The notes under the pieces were generated by a model that searched no databases, was not told where the DNA came from, and saw only the letters and a program-made list of their open reading frames with translations. Positions 57,380 to 64,000 of a stretch of 64,000 nucleotides of DNA are shown here, piece after piece. The first letter of the stretch is position 1. The number at the start of each line of letters is the position of its first letter. The position numbers and the translations under genes were made by a program. This DNA is from Pontivivens nitratireducens (GTDB lineage Bacteria; Pseudomonadota; Alphaproteobacteria; Rhodobacterales; Rhodobacteraceae). The stretch covers positions 62,001-126,000 of the forward strand of contig NZ_JACJUQ010000010.1 in NCBI RefSeq assembly GCF_014235845.1. The letters run 5' to 3'.

Positions 57380-58600
57380 TCAGCCCAGCAACCGGTGGCA
57401 GGTTTCCAGCGCGTCAATCAACGTGTCCACTTCGTCGCGGGTGTTGTACATGCCGAAGCTGGCGCGGCAAGTGGCATTGACGCCCATGTGCTGCATCAGT
57501 GGCTGGCAGCAATGATGCCCCGCGCGAACGGCCACGCCCTTCTGATCGACAATGGTGGAGATATCATGCGGATGCGCACCGCCATCCATGGTGAACGAGA
57601 AGATCGCCCCCTTGCCCGCCGCAGTCCCCTGCAAATGTAGCCAGTTGAGCGACCGGAACCGATCCTGAGCGTAGTCGCGCAGGTCCGCCTCATGCGCGGC
57701 GATGTTCTCGATCCCGGCGGCGGTCATGTAGTCCAGCGCCGCGCCCAGCCCGATTGTCTGCACGATACCCGGCGTGCCGGCCTCGAACTTATGCGGAGGG
57801 TCGTTATAGGTGATGTCGTCGCGCGTCACGGTGCGGATCATGTCACCGCCGCCCATGAAGGGCCGCATCTGGGCCATCCGCTCCGTCTTGATCCAGACGG
57901 CACCCGATGCGGAGGGACCATAGAGCTTGTGCCCCGTGATGCAGTAGAAATCGGCACCCAGCGCCGTCAGATCGACCGGCATGTGCACCGCCGCCTGCGA
58001 ACCATCGACCGCCAGCGGAATACCGCGCGGGCGCAGGATATCCGCCACAGCCGCGATATCCACCACGGTGCCCAGCACGTTGGACATATGCGTCAGCGTC
58101 ACCAGTTTTGTGCGGTCCGTCAGAACCTCCGCCACGCGGGCGGGATCGAAGGAGCCGTCGGCCTCAGGTTCGACCCAGACCAGTTTCACCCCCATGCGTT
58201 CGCGCAGAAAATGCCACGGTACGATATTGGCGTGATGCTCCATGACGCTCAGCACGATCTCATCCCCGGCGGTCAGGTTCTGCATTGCCCAGCCATAGGC
58301 GATCAGGTTGAACCCCTCGGTCGCGCCCGTGGTGAAGATGATCTCCTCCTCCGGCACGTCGCCCAGGAAACGGGCAACCTTGCCGCGCACGGCCTCGTAG
58401 TTTTCCGTGGCGATGGTGGACAGCGTGTGCAGGCCCCGGTGGACATTGGCATATTCCTGACCGTAGGCGCGGCTGATCGCGTCGATCACAACCTGCGGTT
58501 TCTGCGCGCTGGCCCCGTTATCGAGATAGACCAGAGGCTTACCGTTCACCTTACGCGAAAGGATCGGAAAATCGGACCGGATCTTGGAAACATCATACAT
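57380..58600 (-). CDS. sufS: Cysteine desulfurase SufS
   Basis: A 406-residue class II cysteine desulfurase delivering sulfur to the SUF scaffold. PLP lysine K225 is in ITGHKLYGPSASG, and the catalytic C378 is in NATCRASFGMYNTRDEV, with the RASFGMYN context of SufS rather than IscS. MYDVSKIRSDFPILSRKVNG opens the protein. It is the last gene of the SUF cluster seen here, separated from sufD by two membrane protein genes. A different desulfurase starts the cluster at the window edge. Confidence 0.95.
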   Translation of the reverse strand: MYDVSKIRSDFPILSRKVNGKPLVYLDNGASAQKPQVVIDAISRAYGQEYANVHRGLHTLSTIATENYEAVRGKVARFLGDVPEEEIIFTTGATEGFNLIAYGWAMQNLTAGDEIVLSVMEHHANIVPWHFLRERMGVKLVWVEPEADGSFDPARVAEVLTDRTKLVTLTHMSNVLGTVVDIAAVADILRPRGIPLAVDGSQAAVHMPVDLTALGADFYCITGHKLYGPSASGAVWIKTERMAQMRPFMGGGDMIRTVTRDDITYNDPPHKFEAGTPGIVQTIGLGAALDYMTAAGIENIAAHEADLRDYAQDRFRSLNWLHLQGTAAGKGAIFSFTMDGGAHPHDISTIVDQKGVAVRAGHHCCQPLMQHMGVNATCRASFGMYNTRDEVDTLIDALETCHRLLG

Positions 58601-58672
58601 TGGAATCCCTCTCGACGCGCGACTTCATGTGCACGTCACGTCGACCTTGGAAGGCCGGTAAATCTATCAGGT

Positions 58673-59311
58673 TCAGATAATGCCGCGGGCGCTGGCGACC
58701 AATGCGGCGAATAGCGCGCAAACGGTCAGGACCGACAAGCCCAGAAAGATCGGCGCGAACCGCATCCGCTGTGCCTCCGCCAATCCACCGGCAATGTACC
58801 AGATGAACGGAATCAGGCTGACCCAGTAAAGCGGGATGACATACCAGCTGCCCGTACCCGAACCCGGCCCATACGAAGCTGCCAGAGCAACCGTCACCAG
58901 CGCCGCGAACAGGCTGAACGGCGCTGCGACGAACCCGCCCCAGAACACGCCCGCGCGGGTGTCGCGCCAGCTGCCGCGCCCGCCGAGCAATTTCAGCACC
59001 GCCCCCGCAACTGCCGCGAACCCGTACATGATCGCAGTGCGCCCCATCAGCATCAGCACCAGCCACAGGCTGACCCGCAATGGAATGGGCGCATCGGGGT
59101 GCGGCACCACGACCGTTTTCAGTGTCCAGGACAGGAACACCACGATATCGGCCATCAGAACGTAGAACAGCAAACGCCCCTCGGACGGATGCTCGCGGAT
59201 CAATCGCCGGGTCGAGGCCCCCATGTGAAGCCATGCATCCGCGATACGCCATGCCATACCGGCGTGACGTTCCTCGAAATGACCGTGCGTGATGTCGAAT
59301 TCCTGGGCCAA
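58673..59311 (-). CDS. YIP1-family membrane protein (first)
   Basis: A 212-residue integral membrane protein with about five helices: VLMADIVVFLSWTLKTVVV, VSLWLVLMLMGRTAIMYGFA, VFWGGFVAAPFSLFAALVTV, PLYWVSLIPFIWYIAGGLAE and FLGLSVLTVCALFAALVASA. The layout and the amphipathic N-terminus (FDITHGHFEERHAGMAWRIA) fit the YIP1 family. Function in bacteria is unknown. It lies between sufS and a second protein of the same type, inside the SUF cluster and in the same direction. Confidence 0.78.
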   Translation of the reverse strand: MAQEFDITHGHFEERHAGMAWRIADAWLHMGASTRRLIREHPSEGRLLFYVLMADIVVFLSWTLKTVVVPHPDAPIPLRVSLWLVLMLMGRTAIMYGFAAVAGAVLKLLGGRGSWRDTRAGVFWGGFVAAPFSLFAALVTVALAASYGPGSGTGSWYVIPLYWVSLIPFIWYIAGGLAEAQRMRFAPIFLGLSVLTVCALFAALVASARGII

Positions 59312-59380
59312 TTGCGCTGCTCCTGATCGTCTTGCCGCACGCTAAACCCGAAATGGGGTGAAAATCAGGCAACGCGACTG

Positions 59381-59980
59381 TCACGCCAATATCCGCAACG
59401 TAAGAATCCCGTAAAGCGCGATGAAGATCGCCGCCATGATGAGCATCGTGGGCCATGTTCTGGAAAATCCTTCCGCCTCGGCCAGCGATCCGGACCAGAC
59501 GTAGAGCAGGACCAACTGCCCCGCCAGACCGGCCAGAAAGCTCGCCTCAACCAGCCAGGTGGTATCGCTGGCGACGCCGACCGCCAGCAGAACGCCCGAG
59601 AGCAATGCCAGCGGCACCAGCGTCATCAGCGACCAGGAAAGCGCCAGCCGCGTGGTTGCCCAACTGCCCACACCGCCAAAGGCGCGGGCGACAAGATGAC
59701 TAAGCGGCGCCACCAGCAGCCCGACAAGGGCAAGCGCCAACGCACCGATCGCGACCTGAAAGAAGCGCGCCGCGATCAGGGCGGCCGCAGGTTCGCTGGC
59801 AGCATCATCCGTCAGCCCCCCCTGCAACATCGCATTGGGAAGGTTTGCGATGGACAGCAGGATACCCGCGATCAGGATGAAGGTCAGCGCGCGACCGTCG
59901 ATGTCGCCCGCATTCATCTGATCGCGCATTACGCCGCGCGGATTGCCCCACGCGGCGAAAATCTTGCCGGTCGTGCTCAT
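59381..59980 (-). CDS. YIP1-family membrane protein (second)
   Basis: A 199-residue integral membrane protein with about five helices, including LTFILIAGILLSIANLPNAM, FFQVAIGALALALVGLLVAP, SLMTLVPLALLSGVLLAVG and FLAGLAGQLVLLYVWSGSLA. AFGGVGSWATTRLALSWSLM parallels LLGGRGSWRDTRAGVFWGGF of its neighbour, so the two are probably ancient duplicates. It starts 6 bases after the sufD stop, so it is surely part of the SUF transcript. Confidence 0.78.
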   Translation of the reverse strand: MSTTGKIFAAWGNPRGVMRDQMNAGDIDGRALTFILIAGILLSIANLPNAMLQGGLTDDAASEPAAALIAARFFQVAIGALALALVGLLVAPLSHLVARAFGGVGSWATTRLALSWSLMTLVPLALLSGVLLAVGVASDTTWLVEASFLAGLAGQLVLLYVWSGSLAEAEGFSRTWPTMLIMAAIFIALYGILTLRILA

Positions 59981-59986
59981 CCGCCC

Positions 59987-61282
59987 TCAGCCCGCGCTGT
60001 GCCGGTCGAGCCAGCCCGCGATATGCGTGCGCATCTCATCCGCCAGCTTCTCATCCGCGATTTCCTGAACGGCCTCATCCATGAAGGCAATGACCAGCAT
60101 GTTGGTCGCCGCTTCACGCGGAACGCCCCGGCTGAGCAGATAGAACAGGCCCGTCGCGTCCAGACCGCCGCTGGTCGAGCCATGCGAGCAGATCACGTCA
60201 TCGGCATAGATCTCCAACTCAGGCTTCGCGAGGAAGTTGACCTCATCGTCCAGCAGCAGACCTTGCGAAATCTGATAGCCGTCGGTTTTCTGCGCGCCCT
60301 TCTTGACGAGAATCTTGCCCTGAAACACACCGGTCGCGCCGGATTTCAGGACCTTCTTGAACACCTGACGGCTCTCACAATTCACCGCGTCATGGGTCAC
60401 GAAAACCGTGTCGTCGTGGTGAAAATCGCCCTGCCCCACGCAAGTTCCGGCCACATGCGCGGTCGCGTCGTCGCCGGTGAATTCCACCACCTGCTCGTTG
60501 CGCGACAGCACGCCGTTCATCGCCAGCGTGAAGGATTTATAGACGCTTTCCCGGCCCAGCCGCGCGAACATGGCGGTAAAGACCTGACGATCATGGGCGC
60601 GGCCCTGCACGCGGACGTGATGCAGCTCACCCCCATCGGCAATGTCGACCTCCATCACCGTGTTGCACCGGGCGGCGACCGTGCCGCTTTCCAGCAGGGT
60701 CAGCGTGGCACCGGCATCGACCTTGACCAGCGAGCGGATCACCGCGTCGGAGGTATCGGAGGTCTGGATATAATCGAAGCGGACCGGGCGGGTGACAGGC
60801 TGCGTCGCGCGCACCACGAATCCCTGCGTGGCCGTGGCAGTGTTGAGCATCGCCAGTTCGCGCGGAACAGGGGTCTGGCCCTTTTCCTCCAGCACGCCGA
60901 ACAGGTCCTTCGCCCAGTGGATATCGGTGCCGAGCGCGTCGGAGAGAGTTTGAATTTCCAGCCCCTCCCCCGCCAGATCGTCCGATTGCGCCGGGTCGAA
61001 AACACCGTCGACAAAAGTCAGGACCAGCGCATCGGTTTCCCCGAAGACAGGTGTATCCTGCGCCGCCAGTGGCTTCGCCGCCATCGGCTGATCGCTGACC
61101 AGACGCGCGGGATTGGTGAACGACCAGTATTCGTCGCGCCGCTGCGGCGCACCGACCGCCGCCAGCCGGTCACGCGCCGAGGCACGGGCTGCGTCGGCCC
61201 AGCCGGACGCCGCGGGTGCCGCCGGATGACGCGACAGCATTCCGTCGGTCGGGGCGAGCTTCTTTGCCTTGACCGAAACCAT
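59987..61282 (-). CDS. sufD: Fe-S cluster assembly protein SufD
   Basis: A 431-residue SufB/SufD-family protein that, with SufB and the ATPase SufC, forms the SufBC2D scaffold. Conserved parts are LPREWPA-type N-terminal helices (here RRDEYWSFTNPARL), the beta-helix core with VDAGATLTLLESGTVAARCN, and the C-terminal CSHGSTSGGLDATGLFYLLS, which holds the conserved Cys-Ser-His, then RGVPREAATNMLVIAFMDEA. Its ATG overlaps the last base of the sufC stop region by one base. Confidence 0.95.
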   Translation of the reverse strand: MVSVKAKKLAPTDGMLSRHPAAPAASGWADAARASARDRLAAVGAPQRRDEYWSFTNPARLVSDQPMAAKPLAAQDTPVFGETDALVLTFVDGVFDPAQSDDLAGEGLEIQTLSDALGTDIHWAKDLFGVLEEKGQTPVPRELAMLNTATATQGFVVRATQPVTRPVRFDYIQTSDTSDAVIRSLVKVDAGATLTLLESGTVAARCNTVMEVDIADGGELHHVRVQGRAHDRQVFTAMFARLGRESVYKSFTLAMNGVLSRNEQVVEFTGDDATAHVAGTCVGQGDFHHDDTVFVTHDAVNCESRQVFKKVLKSGATGVFQGKILVKKGAQKTDGYQISQGLLLDDEVNFLAKPELEIYADDVICSHGSTSGGLDATGLFYLLSRGVPREAATNMLVIAFMDEAVQEIADEKLADEMRTHIAGWLDRHSAG

Positions 61283-62037
61283 TACGCCACCTCGGCCAGG
61301 ATATCCGCGTAGCCGTTCTGCTCGACTTCCATCGCCAGTTCCGGGCCGCCGGTCTTTACGATGCGACCATCGGCCATGATGTGCACCACGTCGGGTTTGA
61401 TGTGATCGAGCAGACGCTGGTAGTGCGTGATGACGAGGAAGGCCCGCCCCTCGTCGCGCAGGGCGTTCACGCCGTCGGAAACCAGTTTCATCGCGTCCAC
61501 GTCGAGACCGGAATCCGTCTCATCCAGGATGCACATTTTCGGTTCCAGCATCGCCATTTGCAGGATCTCGTTGCGTTTCTTCTCACCACCCGAGAAGCCG
61601 ACATTGACAGGACGCTTGAGCATTTCGGCGTCGATCTTGAGGGATTTCGCCTTCTCGCGCACGACCTTGAGGAACTCACCGGCGGTCAGCTCCGCCTCGC
61701 CCCGCGCCTTGCGCTGTGCGTTTACGGCGGTGCGCAGGAAGGTCATGTTGCCCACACCGGGGATTTCGACCGGGTATTGAAACGCGAGGAACAGCCCCTC
61801 GGCCGCGCGCTCCTCCGGCTCCATGTCGAGGATATCCGCCCCCAGCAGGCTGGCCGATCCGTCCGTGACTTCATAGCCGTCGCGGCCTGCCAGAACGTAG
61901 CTGAGCGTCGATTTGCCTGAGCCATTGGGGCCCATGATCGCATGCACCTTGCCCGCCTCAACGGTCAGGTCCACGCCCTTGAGGATTACCTTGTCCTCTT
62001 CTTCAAGTTTGACGTGCAGGTTCTTGATCTCAAGCAT
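61282..62037 (-). CDS. sufC: Fe-S cluster assembly ATPase SufC
   Basis: A 251-residue ABC-type ATPase of the SufBC2D complex. Walker A is GPNGSGKSTLSYVL, the signature is SGGEKKRNEILQMA and Walker B is CILDETDSGLDVDAMKLV. Length and the distinctive GFSGGEKKRNEILQ mark SufC rather than a transporter ATPase. Its start overlaps the end of the small membrane protein gene by 8 bases, and its end overlaps sufD by one base. Confidence 0.97.
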   Translation of the reverse strand: MLEIKNLHVKLEEEDKVILKGVDLTVEAGKVHAIMGPNGSGKSTLSYVLAGRDGYEVTDGSASLLGADILDMEPEERAAEGLFLAFQYPVEIPGVGNMTFLRTAVNAQRKARGEAELTAGEFLKVVREKAKSLKIDAEMLKRPVNVGFSGGEKKRNEILQMAMLEPKMCILDETDSGLDVDAMKLVSDGVNALRDEGRAFLVITHYQRLLDHIKPDVVHIMADGRIVKTGGPELAMEVEQNGYADILAEVA

Positions 62038-62287
62038 TATTCTTATCCTCAGAAGTCGTATTGCGTGGGGCGTCCAGCTCCGGATCGTAATCGTAGAACC
62101 CGAACAGCTTGCCCAGAAAGCCGTGAATGACGTGGAAAAGGCCCGCGAAGATCGCCGTCTTGAGCAGCGACCAGAGGACCAGCGCCAGCGTCGTGCGCAT
62201 CGTCTCCTCGAACCACAGGTCCGAGAAGAAGCTCATGCAGAAATAAACGAGCGCCGCGATGATGGTGGCGGGGATGTAATGTTTCAT
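62030..62287 (-). CDS. Small membrane protein inside the SUF operon (85 aa)
   Basis: I do not recognise a family. The protein has two hydrophobic segments, YIPATIIAALVYFCMSFFSD at the N-terminus and TTLALVLWSLLKTAIFAGLF, then a short aromatic region (HGFLGKLFGFYDYDPELD) and a polar tail. It lies between sufB (21 bases upstream) and sufC, whose start it overlaps by 8 bases, so its translation is tied to that of sufC. It could anchor the scaffold to the membrane or simply share the transcript. Confidence 0.75.
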   Translation of the reverse strand: MKHYIPATIIAALVYFCMSFFSDLWFEETMRTTLALVLWSLLKTAIFAGLFHVIHGFLGKLFGFYDYDPELDAPRNTTSEDKNNA

Positions 62288-62308
62288 GTTCGAACCCTTT
62301 CGGAGGTG

Positions 62309-63835
<1,527 letters not shown>

Positions 63836-63899
63836 GTCGGTCTTCCTCATTCTCGGTACTATCGGCCAGCACTCTCGATGCCGGGCCGGTGGTTTCGGG

Positions 63900-64000
63900 T
63901 CACGCCGCGCGGGCGCGAAATTTCTCATATTGGCGGGACCATGCAGCGGCGAAGCCCATGATCTCAGCTTCGGTGGTGGCGGCCCCAAGCGAGACGCGGA
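63900..64000 (-). CDS. Cysteine desulfurase (NifS/IscS type), C-terminal fragment at window edge
   Basis: Only the last 32 codons are present, the rest lying beyond the window. They read [20 protein letters not shown], then [12 protein letters not shown] and a stop. RVSLG followed by T-T-E-E/A-type residues is the usual C-terminus of NifS/IscS-class desulfurases, and a desulfurase directly upstream of sufB is normal in Rhodobacterales. It ends 64 bases before the sufB start on the same strand. Confidence 0.75.
   Translation of the reverse strand, partial: RVSLGAATTEAEIMGFAAAWSRQYEKFRARAA

Noticed and set aside
59696-61312. 538-codon open frame opposite sufD
   Set aside because: Antisense shadow of SufD, whose conserved Cys-Ser-His region is clear.

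Overview
The window reads as an ordinary, densely packed stretch of chromosome from an alphaproteobacterium of the order Rhodobacterales (Roseobacter/Rhodobacter relatives). The evidence is gene content and order (ntrBC-ntrYX-trkA-trkH-hfq-hflX; lptFG-lptD-SurA-pdxA-rsmA; a SUF operon with a NifS/IscS-type desulfurase upstream of sufB), a fused ispDF, a DUF4167 gene beside prmC, high GC, and frequent GTG and TTG starts with 4-base stop/start overlaps. I see no phage, insertion sequence, CRISPR array, tRNA or rRNA. The assignment is by family resemblance only.

Layout. 1-4 kb: aspartate aminotransferase with a small co-transcribed gene (minus), then a divergent XRE regulator, a ROK sugar kinase, sdhE and a MarR-type regulator. 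4-9.9 kb (plus): RodZ-like protein, ispG, a DUF1499 protein, prfA, prmC, DUF4167 protein. 9.9-17.2 kb (minus): lptF, lptG, lptD, SurA-like chaperone, pdxA, rsmA, an outer-membrane biogenesis operon. 17.4-22.4 kb: pepA-holC (plus) facing an ABC-F ATPase, MarC and aspartic protease operon (minus). 22.6-26.3 kb: ndk and topoisomerase IB (plus) facing ispDF-pgpA-cinA (minus). 26.4-38.3 kb (plus): dusB, ntrB, ntrC, ntrY, ntrX, trkA, trkH, hfq, hflX, joining nitrogen signalling, potassium uptake and RNA-based control.

38.4-46.8 kb is the most accessory-looking part: an App1-type phosphatase, a DUF502 membrane protein, a peptide-type solute-binding protein, 3-hydroxybutyrate dehydrogenase, a patatin, an acyl-CoA ligase, a DsbA/FrnE-like protein and a small membrane protein. 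The only gene-free stretch above 300 bases (42050-42394) lies here. It holds two back-to-back promoters and a two-hairpin transcription unit ending in a near-perfect intrinsic terminator, which I propose as an uncharacterised small RNA or leader. 46.9-57.3 kb: mfd, a small membrane protein, hemB, a DUF2237 protein, rpe, a 3-hydroxyisobutyrate-dehydrogenase-like enzyme, a penicillin-acylase-family hydrolase and a divergent ClpP. 57.4-64 kb (minus): the SUF iron-sulfur operon, running from the tail of a cysteine desulfurase at the window edge through sufB, a small membrane protein, sufC, sufD and two YIP1-type membrane proteins to sufS.

No clearly new multi-gene system is visible. The points most worth a second look are the candidate small RNA at 42.16-42.24 kb, a repeated gene-end element present twice, several clean inverted repeats in promoter regions, the small membrane genes inside the SUF operon, the ClpP paralogue, and sequence departures in NtrX and in the DsbA-like protein.
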